A stretch of DNA of 64,000 bases from Pratylenchus scribneri (taxonomy: Eukaryota > Nematoda > Chromadorea > Rhabditida > Pratylenchidae). Position numbers and translations under genes: made by a program. This document shows, one piece after another, positions 26,961 through 42,400 of this stretch (within the stretch, counting starts at the first letter, position 1; each line of letters opens with the position of its first letter). Location of the stretch: NCBI GenBank assembly GCA_030063045.1, contig JAQSEB010000001.1, forward strand, positions 1,302,001-1,366,000. The letters run 5' to 3'. The notes beneath the pieces are model-generated. The model did no database searches and was not told the DNA's origin. It worked only from the letters and a program-made list of their open reading frames with translations.

Positions 26961-29900
26961 TCATCTAATTCCATTCCGTTGTTGTTCTCCTCCGCCTCTG
27001 GCCGAATTTATGCCTCCTTCTCCTCCTCTTCCTTTCCTCCGAACTTTTGGTGTCTCTTTGCCTGTGTTGGTCATTGTTGGCCCCGATTCGCCTTCACCTT
27101 CATTCAATTCAATTCTGATGTGTTTTTGGGCAAATTCTCTGCTTTCCTCGGCCAATTTCAGTTCATTTGGCAGTGATAAATTCAATTGTTTTTCCTTCTG
27201 TTCTTGGCTCGTCCCTTGTCCGGGTTCACTCAATTCGTCCATGCTGGCTCGACGGGAAAAGAAGAATTCGGCGCTTGATTCGGACATGGCAAAGTCGTTG
27301 TCATTTTGGGCCTCTTCTTCCATTTCCATATCGGCCATTGCCATTGCCAGCTGTTCTTCCGCCTCAAATTCGGCCATTTCATCGCATTTTCCAAGGCCCT
27401 AAAAAGTCATTTATTTATTTAATTTTAATTCCTCAGGTTTTACGAAATTTTAAAAATTTTTCAAAAATTTTAAAATTATTTTTTGAAAATTTTAAAATTG
27501 AATTTTTCAAAAATTTTAAAATTCCAAAATTTTAAAAATTGAATTTTTTGAAATTTTATTCTTTTTCCGGAATTAAATTTTTTCCCAAATTATATTTAAT
27601 TAATTTTAATTCCCCCATTTCCCACCTTTGTCCAATGCCAATTCATGGCCTCCATTGCGGACAATCGCAAATTCGGGTCATTGTTGAGCAGCCGAACAAT
27701 CAACAATTTTGAGGAGGCACTGACCGTGGCAAAAGAAGGCAATGGGAAATCGAATTGGCCGCGCAGAATTCGATTGAAAAGCACTTCATCCGGCTCATCC
27801 ACCCCAAATGGGGGAAATCCGCAAAGCAAAATGTAGAGAATAATTCCCAGCGACCAGCAATCAGCCTTGAATGAATAGCCAAATTCGGCCAGCACCTCCG
27901 GGGCAACATAAGTTGGCTAAAATTATTGGAATGTGGGGAGAAATGAACATTTTTGGAGAACAAACCGTTCCACAAAGTTGGTACAGCAATTGGTCAGCGG
28001 TGGCCAGCCGAATGGCCAATCCAAAATCGGCCAATTTTGTCATCAATCGGCCATCGCCCGGCGATGTATAAACCTATAAAAAAATTAATTTTAAATTAAT
28101 TTTTATTATTAATTTACCAAAAGATTTTCCAATTTGACATCCCGGTGCACAATTAAATGTTCGGAATGTAAATAATCCAATGCTCGGCAAATGCATTCCA
28201 CACAACTTGCACTGAAATTTAAAGTGGATTAGTCAATTTATTTTTATTTTAAATTGTTCATTTACGTTTCTGTCTCATTGAATGTCCTCTTTTTGCGCAA
28301 CAATTCGAACAGGTCCCCATCCTTAAATCAATTAAAATAATTATTAATTAATTAATAAAAAAATTGATTTTTTAATATAATTTTCTGTTAATTTTTCTGT
28401 GTTTTTTTTTCCTTAATTAAAGTTTTTGGCTCTTTTAAAAAATATTTTTATGCAGTCAATAAAAAGTAAGGTCTCATATTTTATTTTATGAAAAAAATTT
28501 TATAAAATATTTTCGTTGTTTTACGAAAAATCATATAAAAATGTAATAATTTTTTGAATAAAAAAATCAGAAATTTTTTGTTAATAAATTCCTCTCCATA
28601 CTCACCGGCACCAATTCCATTCGAATGTACCAATTCTGGTCGACAATTTGCCAATCCCTCAGCAGCACAATTTGTTCGTGCCTCAATTTGCCCAGCAATT
28701 CAATTTCCGTCCTCACAAATGCCATCACTTCATCATTGGCCAATGTTTCCCGCCGAACAATTTTCAGCGCGTCCATTTCCCATTGACCGGTGTCCAAATC
28801 GAGGAATGCCGCCTTGTAGACCAACGCGGTGTTCCCATCGCCCAACATTTCCATCACCCGAATTTTGTCCTTCAGCTCCAATGGCAATTCAACGCCGGCT
28901 AAATTCAAAAATAAATTATTCAAATATTTTTCAATTTTACCGTTCGAAAATGGAGTTGGCTCTTTTTGGAATGCATTTTGATTTCTTTTTGTCAACATTT
29001 TCATTTGACCCGGTTTTAGCCGGAATTGGCGGCCAAATCTGCTCCCTGGCGGTCTTCTTTTGCCAATTTCCATTCTTTTATATTCTAAAAATTTTATTAA
29101 TAATTTAATTTTGTTATAATTTTTTTTCTTATTTCTCTTTAGATTTACGCTGGTTAAGATTTATAAAGAAAATTTAACCACCTAACCAAAAACGACAATT
29201 TTAGCTTAGCGGTTTGATGCTTTTTTGCAAAATTTAGGACTCGGGTTGGAATCCTCTTCGGGGCAAATATTTTTTTTTTTGGCTTGATTGTCACTTTTTA
29301 TGCATTTTTATATATTCTAATTAGATTTCTAGTAAAAATACAATTTTTGGTGCCTAATAATGAGCTTGTCTAACCATTTTTTTAAATATAAAAATAAAAC
29401 CTTCAGTGATGACATAAAAATCATCGCAACAAATTCGTTCAGTGCCATATGCAATGAAAATGTAATCTTCGTCGAAAAAATCCGCCAAATTGTTCACCTC
29501 AAATTTAAATATTGGTAAAATGTTTCGACTAAAATGGCAAACTTGTTTTCCACTAATTGAATACAATTTTCGCACTGCTCCAGTGTTCAATTTTATTATG
29601 GCCGTTATGTCGCTGATTACCTAAAATAATTAATTAATATTAAATAATTCAAAATGAACAAAATTAACCATATCGAATGATTGTGCCGTCCTTTTGTTCA
29701 GCAAATGACGAACCACTCGCCTTGGTTTAATCCCATTCCGAATTATTGTAATTATTCTGACAAATTTCATTTAAAAATTAAAATTAAATTAATTTTTTCA
29801 AATTTGAGATTACCTTGGCTTCACGAATTCATTCGGTTCCTAAATATTTTAAATAAAATAATTTTTAAAATAATATCCAACCCGTTTGAATGTTTCCCTC

Positions 29901-30501
29901 AATGCGCCCGTTGGCAATTCCGGCGGTCTATTCGACACAAATGACCACATTGGTTGGGCCGCATTCGCATAATCAATTCGCTTGAATTTGTCCGTCGATG
30001 AAACCACATAACTTTGTCCTTAAATAATTTAAAATTGCATTATTCCATTTTTCTCGTTACCATGTTGAATTTCCTCCAATCCGTTGCATTGCTCGCCGCC
30101 ATTTGTGTGGAAAATGAATCGAATTCCATGGGGCAATGTTAGTGAATCAATCAGGAAATGAATTTTTTGTAAATCCTCCAAAAATGCTGTCCATGAACGC
30201 AGTGAGGGAATTATTGTGTACCAAATGCCCTATGAATAATTTAATTCAATTTAATCAGTAAAATTACTTAAAATACCTTAAAAAATCGATCACCATTTCG
30301 GTAAAGCCTAATCCGTCGACCTTGCTCATTTGATTGCAGTCTTTGTATCAATGATTGCGAATTTGAATTGTGTTCTGTTGCGGCATTTTCTGGAGGATTT
30401 CCTCTTGGCGTTTTACGTTTGGCCGACTCGTCCATTATTTCGCTGGCCTCCGTTGAAGTCGATGAACTACTGCCGATCATCATTGCTTCGTCCATTTCCA
30501 T
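26961..30501 (-). CDS. zyg-8: Doublecortin-like protein kinase (ZYG-8/DCLK)
   Basis: Microtubule-binding kinase; C. elegans ZYG-8 positions the mitotic spindle. Seen: Ser-rich N-terminus; first doublecortin domain ([44 protein letters not shown]) in exons 30501-30060; second doublecortin domain ([39 protein letters not shown]-like [10 protein letters not shown]) in about 29980-29420; then CAMK-type kinase 29073-27620: Gly loop [13 protein letters not shown], Lys in DALKIVRRE, catalytic [48 protein letters not shown] tail (27377-26961) is acidic then Arg/Gly-rich. Motifs for activity are intact. A SINE-like element lies in the intron between the doublecortin and kinase parts. Confidence 0.9.
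29199..29330 (+). mobile_element. tRNA-derived SINE-like element, copy 3
   Basis: Perfect A-box pattern (TAGCTTAGCGG, about 29203), imperfect B box GGTTGGAATCC (about 29248), GGGGCAAAT, long T-run, then GGCTTGATTGTCACTTTTTA. Same order as the copies at 367 and 954, but with a better A box. In an intron of the zyg-8-like gene. Confidence 0.6.
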
Positions 30502-30714
30502 TTTCCTCCAAAGATTAATTAATTAAATCAAATAAATTAATTGAGTAAAAGCGGGTGGCAGTGACAGCTGTCGTTTTCAGTGCAAAGATCCAATTAAAAC
30601 CAAAACCAAAGAAAAGCCTTCGGGCGCTTTAAAAATAAAATTAAATTATCCGAAGAGAATATTATGTCTTAATATTATAAAATGCCAAAAAATAAATATT
30701 TAATTTATTCGAGT

Positions 30715-31065
30715 ACAGTAGCGAAAGTTTCAGTACCTGCATCATTTTTTGGCCATAACTCAACAAGGAAGCAACCAATCAGGAAAAACAATATATCATT
30801 TGAAAGCCCAAAGTGTCTTCTATAAAATTGTCTTTCTAGATTTTATGATTTCGAATCTTAAAAATAATTCCGTGCCTTTGAGTGCAATAAGTCAAATTTT
30901 TGCTGAAAAAGCCGCTTTTTTAACAAGATGTTTTAAGTTTTCATAAATTAGTACGCCACTTTTCAGAGGCTATTTAATGCTTTTGAATGGCATATCGCCT
31001 TCCTAAATTGGTTGTTTCCTTCTCAAGCTATGACCAAAAGAACAGTTCGAATGGGTGACAAATGA
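30715..31065. mobile_element. Family B MITE, copy B6
   Basis: Left TTTCAGTACCTGCATC, right arm GGCATATCGCCTTCCTAAAT with GCCACTTTTCAGAGG. In the zyg-8/alpha-tubulin intergenic region; abuts B7. Confidence 0.7.
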
Positions 31066-31067
31066 AT

Positions 31068-31435
31068 TCCTGCATCGGTTTTTGGCCTATAGCTCAACGA
31101 GGCAACAACCAATCTGGGAAGGCGATATACCGATAGAAAGCCAAGACTGTCCTCTACAAAGTTGCCTTTTAAACTATTATAAAATTCACCATTTAATTTA
31201 GTTATTCATCTTTGAGTATAATGAACCCGAGTTTTTTGAGGAAAAGCCGCTTATTTTCAAATTGATTTAATTTTCAAAAATTTAGCAAAGCCACTTTTTA
31301 GAATTTTAAAGCCACTTTTTATAGGAAATTTAGTGCTTTAGAATGGTATATCGCCTTCTCTAATTGGCTGTTTCCTTATTGAGCTATGGCCAAAAGAAAT
31401 GTCCCAGGTATTGAAAAGGGCGTACTGAAGCTTGC
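31068..31435. mobile_element. Family B MITE, copy B7
   Basis: Left TTCCTGCATCGGTTTTTGG, GGGAAGGCGATATACC; right GGTATATCGCCTTC, AAGGGCGTACTGAA. Second of a pair; a short internal duplication of GCCACTTTTTA is visible near 31290-31320. Confidence 0.7.
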
Positions 31436-31554
31436 TTCATAAAAATTATTATCGCACTTTAGTTTGGTAGAAAACCAGTTAGAAAATGATGAATTCAATG
31501 GCAAAATTAACATATTATTATGATCAAAATAATTCGATTTTATTTCTTCTTCTT

Positions 31555-34550
<2,996 letters not shown>

Positions 34551-34671
34551 TTAAATGGAGCAGCGGAAAGGAATTCGAAATAGAACAAAATTTTCACATT
34601 TTTGAAATTGAAATTAATAAAAATGAAGAATAAAAATTATTTAAAAATAAATAATGTTATAATTCTAAGTC

Positions 34672-34940
34672 TAAAGAAATTGATGATAAATTTTGAAAAA
34701 TTTTAAAATTCTAAAGAAATTGATGATAAATTTTGAAAAATTTTAAAATTCTAAAGAAATTGATGATAAATTTTGAAAAATTTTAAAATTCTAAAGAAAT
34801 TGATGATAAATTTTGAAAAATTTTAAAATTCTAAAGAAATTGATGATAAATTTTGAAAAATTTTAAAATTCTAAAGAAATTGATGATAAATTTTGAAAAA
34901 TTTTAAAATTCTAAAGAAATTGATGATAAATTTTGAAAAA
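34672..34940 (+). repeat. 40-bp tandem repeat, about 7 copies
   Basis: The 10-mer TGATGATAAA recurs exactly every 40 bases at 34681, 34721, 34761, 34801, 34841, 34881 and 34921, with the full unit nearly identical. It occupies the shared upstream region between the divergent alpha-tubulin and nuclear receptor genes. Confidence 0.95.
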
Positions 34941-35078
34941 TAAAATAATTTGATAGAGGAAGGAGGTTGTTATTTTATTTATCAGTAAGGGCAAATTGAT
35001 AACGAATGAATTCATTCATTTCATTTTATCATCAATATATAATTTTGTTATTCATTTTGTTCGATTACTATTCATTCA

Positions 35079-38000
35079 ATGAAGCCATCTGCCGCTGATG
35101 TTTCTGCCCAGAATTCTTCCCCATTAACAAAGCGAGAATGTTGTAAAATTTGTGGGGATTCAATTGGTTGTGGAATGAATTTTGGCTGCATAAGTTGTGA
35201 ATCATGCAAGGCATTTTTCCGTCGAAGTTGCACAAAATCGGGAAAAAATCAGCAACAATGCCCATTCTCGGGAAAATGCCAAATTACGAAGGCATCAAGG
35301 AAGGCTTGTCCGGCATGTCGTCTGGAAAAATGCATTCAAGTTTGGATTGGGAAAATGGCAAACAAAAATTACATAAAATGAACACAGATGGGAATGCGAA
35401 GCGAAATGGTGGATGCCTGGAAAAAGCATTGGGCCAAAGAAAATGGTCAAAATGAAGGGGAAAGAAGGAGAAATGTGCCGAGGAAAAGGAAAAAGTCGGA
35501 ATTGCCCAATGGAATAGAGAAAATTTGTGTTTGTAAATGTCGATGTTGTGGGGCAACGGAAGGGCAAATTGGCATTGAGAAGGGAACACAAACGGAGGAA
35601 ATATTGGCAGAAAAAATGATGGAATTGGACAATGTTGAGAAGGAAATGTTGGATGTAAGTCTTTTTAAACAAATTCCTCAATGAACATTCACAGGAATTG
35701 AATCGGGCAAGCCTCATTTTGGACAGTCCAATTCCAATGGCACAACATTTTGGCCCTTTCAATTTAACACTGGTTGACGCATTCCGTGCCAGCGAATTTG
35801 GGATGCGTCGAATGGTGGCAATGTGCAAACAAATTGCCGCATTTCGTGGCCTCGATCCACGTGACCAAATTGCATTATTGAGGTATTAAATATGTACAAA
35901 TAGGTGAAATGAAATTTACGCCCGAATTTTGCCCACCAGTAGATCAAATTTAATTGATTATTGCCTTAGGCATGCAAATTTGTTATCATTTACCAATAAA
36001 TAGTTTCCTTTGATTGAGATAAATATAAATATTGTAGATTATAAAATGGATGATAGATTTGACAGAAATTGGGAAATAAGTTGCAAAAAGTTATGACCAA
36101 AAAAGCAGTTAAATAGACCAAAATCAGGGATTTGTATAGATAATTTACTGGTTAATTATATTTGATAACCAGGCGGAATTATTCTAACCAGGCGGGATTA
36201 TTCTAAAAGTTCGCCAGGCGGAATTATTCTAAGTTCGCCAGGTGGAATTATTCTAAAAGTTCGCCAGGCGGAATTATTCTAAGTTCGCCAGGCGGAATTA
36301 TTCTAAAAGTTCGCCAGGCGGAATTATTCTAAGTTCGCCAGGCGGAATTATTCTAAAAGTTCGCCAGGCGGAATTATTCTAAGTTCGCCAGGCGGAATTA
36401 TTCTAAAAGTTCGCCAGGCGGAATTATTCTAAGTTCGCCAGGCGGAATTATTCTAAGTTCGCCAGGCGGAATTATTCTAAGTTCGCCAGGCGGAATTATT
36501 CTATGTTCGCCAGGCGGAATTATTCTAAAAGTTCGCCAGGCGGAATTATTCTAAAAGTTCGCCAGGCGGAATTATTCTATGTTCGCCAGGCTGAATTATT
36601 CTAAGTTCGCCAGGCGGAATTATTCTAAGTTCGCCAGGCGGAATTATTCTAAGTTCGCCAGGCGGAATTATTCTAAGTTCGCCAGGCGGAATTATTCTAA
36701 GTTCGCCAGGCGGAATTATTCTAAGTTCGCCAGGCGGAATTATTCTAAGTTCGCCAGGCGGAATTATTCTAAGTTCGCCAGGCGGAATTATTCTAAGTTC
36801 GCCAGGCGGAATTATTCTATGTTCGCCAGGCGGAATTATTCTAAAAGTTCGCCAGGCGGAATTATTCTAAAAGTTCGCCAGGCGGAATTATTCTATGTTC
36901 GCCAGGCTGAATTATTCTAAGTTCGCCAGGCGGAATTATTCTAAGTTCGCCAGGCGGAATTATTCTAAGTTCGCCAGGCGGAATTATTCTAAGTTCGCCA
37001 GGCGGAATTATTCTAAGTTCGCCAGGCGGAATTATTCTATGTTCGCCAGGCGGAATTATTCTAAGTTCGCCAGGCGGAATTATTCTAAGTTCGCCAGGCG
37101 GAATTATTCTATGTTCGCCAGGCGGAATTATTCTAAGTTCGCTAGGCGGAATTATTCTAAGTTCGCCAGGCGGAATTATTCTAAAAGTTCGCCAGGCGGA
37201 ATTATTCTAAAAGTTCGCCAGGCGGAATTATTCTATGTTCGCCAGGCTGAATTATTCTAAGTTCGCCAGGCGGAATTATTCTAAGTTCGCCAGACGGAAT
37301 TATTCTAAGTTCGCCAGGCGGAATTATTCTAAGTTCGCCAGGCGGAATTATTCTAAGTTCGCCAGGCGGAATTATTCTAAGTTCGCCAGGCGGAATTATT
37401 CTAAGTTCGCCAGGCGGAATTATTCTATGTTCGCCAGGCGGAATTATTCTAAAAGTTCGCCAGGCGGAATTATTCTAAAAGTTCGCCAGGCGGAATTATT
37501 CTATGTTCGCCAGGCTGAATTATTCTAAGTTCGCCAGGCGGAATTATTCTAAGTTCGCCAGGCGGAATTATTCTAAGTTCGCCAGGCGGAATTATTCTAA
37601 GTTCGCCAGGCGGAATTATTCTAAGTTCGCCAGGCGGAATTATTCTAAGTTCGCCAGGCGGAATTATTCTATGTTCGCCAGGCGGAATTATTCTAAGTTC
37701 GCCAGGCGGAATTATTCTAAGTTCGCCAGGCGGAATTATTCTATGTTCGCCAGGCGGAATTATTCTAAGTTCGCTAGGCGGAATTATTCTAAGTTCGCCA
37801 GGCGGAATTATTCTAACCAGGCAGAATTAAAACTAATATCAAAATGTTTCACAGAAAGAGCATATTCCATTAATTATAAATTTTATTGATAAGCTAGAAG
37901 ATTGCTAAAATATTTTAGTCGCAAATTTCGGGTGTGCTAATTGGATATCAGTGGAAATATGACATTTCCTATAGGAATTCCCTTCTTGGACTGCTAATCC

Positions 38001-38533
38001 TACGTGGGGCAATGGCCTTCGATTCGAGCAATGAAGCATGGCGGCATGCAATTCTGAATGGAACCGGAGGGCAACAATTACCTTTTTGCTTGAATTTAAA
38101 TGTTCTTCCACCGAAGGAACAGCATTCGGAAGAACATCGACGATTTTTGATGACATTTGAAGAAAAGTGGCGAACAAATCGGTCAATAATGCTAATTTTG
38201 CATGCAATCGCACTATTCACGGTACCAAATGGCATTTTACTAATGTCAAAGGAAATGATTGAGGAATCGAAACAAAAATATTGCGCATTGTTGAAAAGGC
38301 AAGTTGCAGAGGATAAATAGATGGGAAATTAAACGAATTTGCATTTACAAAGATGCTTATGGATGGAAAGCAGCAGAAGGGATAATATTGACCAGGCATT
38401 TGGCCATTTGATGGGAAAATTGGAGGAATTGAGCAAATTGAGTGGTTCATTCCAACAATTATATTCTCGACTGAATACAGCAGGCGAATTGGGCGAATCG
38501 TTATTGAGGGAATTGTTGCTGGCAACAAAATAA
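35079..38533 (+). CDS. Nuclear hormone receptor, DAF-12/NHR-8/NHR-48-like
   Basis: Ligand-regulated transcription factor. Exons 35079-35339, 35388-35654, 35695-35882, 37919-38298, 38353-38533. The DNA-binding domain (residues about 20-90) has both zinc fingers: CKICGD, P-box CESCKAFFRRS, CPFSGKCQI, CPACRLEKCIQ then MGM. The P-box and CPxSxxC spacing fit the DAF-12/NHR-8/NHR-48 (NR1J) group. A Lys/Arg-rich hinge follows. The ligand-binding domain includes RDQIALLR, SQISGVLIGYQW and a C-terminal ESLLRELLLA resembling AF-2. The 2.0-kb third intron contains a minisatellite; the two flanking exons are out of phase by one base with the obvious splice sites. The fourth intron starts with a perfect GC donor (AAG then GCAAGT). 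Confidence 0.82.
36170..37822 (+). repeat. Minisatellite array, shared-core family, spacer type III
   Basis: Roughly 67 units of CAGGCGGAATTAT plus TCTAAGTTCGC (24 bp) or TCTAAAAGTTCGC (26 bp). A marked variant core CAGGCTGAATT recurs at about 36585, 36902, 37242 and 37510, showing a higher-order unit of 270-340 bp. It fills most of the receptor's third intron. Confidence 0.97.
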
Positions 38534-38683
38534 TAATTAAAAAAGAATAACTCATTAGTCATTAGCGAAAGATGGATTATACATTGATTTGAAATTGACA
38601 CCCACATAATTAAATAATAATATTTTCTTGATTGTAATTAAAAAAGTATAATAAATTGTGCTCATTATAACAATTTTATTGCC

Positions 38684-38852
38684 GACTGAATCAAGCAGGA
38701 ATTGGGAGGATCGTTGTTTAGGAAAATTCTGCTGGCAAAATGATAAAAAAAAATGATAACTTCTCTGCTCTCGGGGAATTTATTGTGCACTGAGTTGACA
38801 TTGACCTCCAGCCACATCATAAACATTAATTAATATTTTCTCGGCCTTTCCA
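38684..38852 (+). pseudogene. Degenerate tandem copy of the nuclear receptor 3' end
   Basis: About 170 bp resembling 38465-38633, which holds the last codons and 3' UTR of the receptor. Shared blocks: CGACTGAAT, GGAATTGGG against GCGAATTGGGCGAATCGTT, CTGGCAA.AAAATGAT, TTGACATTGACC against TTGAAATTGACACC, CCACAT, TAATATTTTCT. The copy has indels and no frame. Confidence 0.6.
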
Positions 38853-38991
38853 GTTTTTTATTTTGGTTTTGGGCGTTCTGTTGATTTATGGTTTTGCCAT
38901 TGGATAAAGCCGATCTTGTTCCCCCTCCATTTGATCCATCCCCAATTCCATTATTCATTCAATCAGTTATCCAAATCAATCCCTTAGTAAA

Positions 38992-39267
38992 ATGCTTCCA
39001 ATCTTTATCATTTTCTTCCTTTTCCCAATTATTCTTTTGCCAATTCATTGTCAACATTTTCAACCCTATTTTTATGCAAATAATGGCCAACAACCACAAC
39101 CGCTTAACCCATGGGATCATCGAAATTGGGCCGACACTTCGCCGTATACACAAAATACCCAACAACAAGTCAATTCTGCCTACATTTATAAGGCACAAAA
39201 TGTGCCATCCAGATTTGGGAATGGCTGGTTCCTTACTTGTACAACAAAAAATTGTGCTGGAAAATGA
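38992..39267 (+). CDS. Small secreted protein, 91 residues, unknown
   Basis: A single-exon frame begins with a strong signal peptide (MLPIFIIFFLFPIILLPIHC). The mature part is Gln/Asn/Tyr-rich (QHFQPYFYANNGQQPQPLNP; NTQQQVNSAYIYKAQNV) and ends GWFLTCTTKNCAGK, with two cysteines near the C-terminus. No family recognised. The gene points toward the ground-like gene. Signal peptide and codon use make it credible; length and lack of homology keep confidence moderate. Confidence 0.5.
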   Translation: MLPIFIIFFLFPIILLPIHCQHFQPYFYANNGQQPQPLNPWDHRNWADTSPYTQNTQQQVNSAYIYKAQNVPSRFGNGWFLTCTTKNCAGK

Positions 39268-39480
39268 AAAATGGCAAAATTAAATAATATTTACTGAAGG
39301 ATTGGAATGGATTTATTTTAATTGGCCACAAAATATACAAAAATGAAATTAAATTTGAATATTTGTATAAAATTGGTCAAGGTTGGAGGAAGGCAAAGCA
39401 AGTGACTGGGCCACGTGAAGCTTCACAAAAAATTTTAGAACTGACCTAGAAAAGGGGAAAACATTTAAAAGAAATGTTAA

Positions 39481-42400
39481 TTAGTTGCAAAAACTGACCA
39501 CTGTATAGGAAAATTTATTTTTGCTGCAAATAACGTCGATGGAAGCGCCAAACGCTAATCGGCCTGCACTGAAAATTAATTGTTTGGAAATGGTCGGACT
39601 GAGCACAATATTCTGTGAAAATGTTTGGGGAATAATAATTGGATTATTAGAAAATATGATTAAAATGAATTTGCCTCCAGCATAATTGCACGAAGGGTTT
39701 CTGAACCTGAAAATATTTTGGATATTTAGATGAATATGCATTTAAAGATTTGAATTTATTCAATAAAAAACCAACTGCATTTTGGGTCATCAACTCCAAG
39801 ACGTTCCTGATCGGCAGTTTGAACCGAGGCATGCACTTTCTTGAAGGAATTCTCGGAGAAATCATCGGTTAATCGCTGAATTTCCTCAATGAATTAATTA
39901 ATCCCCCTCCCAATTTCCCACATCATCCTTTTCTCTCTCATTCGTCCCAGCTGCTGTTGTGGTTCTTTCCAAAGCATTTTGTCCTCCCAAAATGCTGGCA
40001 TTTTTTGGCCGAACAATTGGATCCAGGGTGGATGTTGTTTTCGCATCCCATTCTCGTTCATAATCGGCCAAATCTGGCAATTCGCCTGGTTCCTCATAAA
40101 TGTCCATTGGCAATGTGGATTTCAACTTCAAATTTAGGTCAAAAATTATTGATTTTTCCTATATATGGAATTTACCGTTGTTGTCACTTTGGCCAATTTA
40201 TTTCCCAGCAAACTTGGTCCCTCCTTTCCTCCGCTCACATTTACCTGATGAATATTTGTATTTTTGGCCAAATTCCAATTCTACCAACCGTATCCCTATT
40301 GTACGATCCTCCATTATTTCCTCCACTTCCACCTGCCGAATTCCCGCCTCCTCCATTGCTTCCTCCGCTCGCCTCATTCTCGGTTTTGTACGAATTATTG
40401 TCGGGTTCGGGAGCAGGGGCGGGTGCCGGGGGTTGGATTGGAGGTTGGGCAGGTGCCTGAATGGCCGGTGGCTGATCATAGGGAGCTTGAGGAGGCTGAG
40501 GGGGTGGCACAAAATTGTCGGGTGGAGGCAAAGGCTGGGGCTGTTCCTATGGACCAATTTGGGGATTGAATGAATGGAGAATAGTCCAATTTATCGCCGT
40601 TTATAATAACTCATCAAGGACTGAACCAATTTTGATAATTTTAGTACCAAATTAAAGGGCAGACTTTTGGCTATCCAATGATATTAATTTTTATCTAAAT
40701 TGGTCTAGAAATTGATGAATTTATGACCAAAAAAACACAATGAACATTTCATTAATCCATAGTGGAGGTGTCTAAATGGTTCTTTGGGTATAATTTCATA
40801 ATGTATGTATCAATTTAAATAAAATTTATATTCATTGGATAGCCAAAAGTCTGCTCTTTAATTTGATACTAAAATCATCAAAATTGGTTCCGTCCAAATG
40901 AGTTATTATTAAGGGCGCTAAGTGGAGCATATCCCATCCAAAGAATGTGCCTTCCTCCACATTCCATATTCCTTACATATCCGCCCCCGCCTTGGGCATA
41001 TTCGGTAGGCTGTTGTTGTCCTCCAAATCCGCCTCCACCTCCTTGAGGCCCAGATTGGGCATAGGTGCCCCCGGCACCGGATGTACTCTGTTGGGGCGAA
41101 GGTGCGCAATTGGTTGGAGCACTGTGGCATTCAATGGTGGTGGCGGCCGGTGCCACGGATTGTGGGGCGGCATAGCCACCGCTGGAAGGTGGGGCTGATG
41201 GAGGAGGACATGAAGCAGCTAAAAATGAAGGATTTAAACTAATAAATAAGGAATATTCCTACATTGGCCAGAAGGGGCGCATCCATTGCTTTGGGAAGCA
41301 GTACCAGCACCTAAATTCATTCAAAAACATTAAAATAGACTTTTATTGGTTTCTAGGACAATTCACTGGAAATGGTGGTTTAAAACATTCTATCCAAACC
41401 GGTTTCATCCATTTGTAAGGATTAAACCCAAAAAGTAGAAGTTTCCGGATTCAATATGTTGGAAACCATAAAACCGGTTTCAAAACATAAAATTGTAAAT
41501 CTTAAACAAACTGCCAATGCCAATAATACCTAAGTACCTTTTTCCCATTTGTCTTACTGTACCCCCACTTTTTTGCCTAATCGCTTAGTCACCCTATCAA
41601 TCAAATATTGCCCCAATCTCTGTCTCTTTAAATCAGCCCTTTTTTCCCTCCTATATGTTTTTTCCCTTCATATTATTATTCCCGCATGAATATAGAATAA
41701 TTTTATTTATTCGCGTCTAAGCCCTATCCCGTTTTTTGGGCCACTGGGGAGCTTACTTATTAGGTCTCCGGCGAAGGCCCGGGGCGAGTAAATAGGCTCA
41801 GCTTTCGCCCCAAACAACTTTAGTCCAAGCTGACAATAAGAAATAATATGGTTTAATTTAAATGTTTTAAATGACTTTTTCGGTGAAATTAGCAAGGTTA
41901 GAATTGACCTCCACCTCCACAACTAATGGAATATGTTCCACTGCTCAAAGATTGGCCACCGCCACCACATCCAGAGGATTGGGATTGAGATGGATAAGAG
42001 GATGGAGATGGCTGAGAACAACCTGCGAAAAAATTTTTTTAAATATTATTTTGAATCTCAGTATACCTCCTCCACCACCATTTCCACAACCGGAAGAGGA
42101 TTGGGATTGGGTAGGTGGACATGAAGGTGTACAGCCTTGAATTAATGAGTAGAATTAAAATTAATGAAAGAATTCCTACCTCCGCCACTGCTGCTTCCTC
42201 CACCACAACCTCCCGATGAATATGAATTTGAACAACCACCGGAAGAAGCGCAACCTGAAAATTTAAATAAACAATGGATAAATGGCAGCAAGAACCTCCT
42301 CCTCCACCACCACAACCGGTGGATGCAGAAGTACAGCCTTAAAATATTAGGATAAAGATAAATGAATAGTGGCTAATTGAGTACTGCCGATTGAATACCC

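Noticed and set aside
27430..27560. Palindrome-like AAAATTTT runs as a regulatory structure
   Set aside because: Simple AT-rich intron sequence of the zyg-8-like gene; similar runs occur throughout the window.
36579..37889. Forward ORFs encoding KFARRNYS repeats
   Set aside because: They arise because the 24-bp unit divides by three; each is broken by the 26-bp units, and the array is in an intron.
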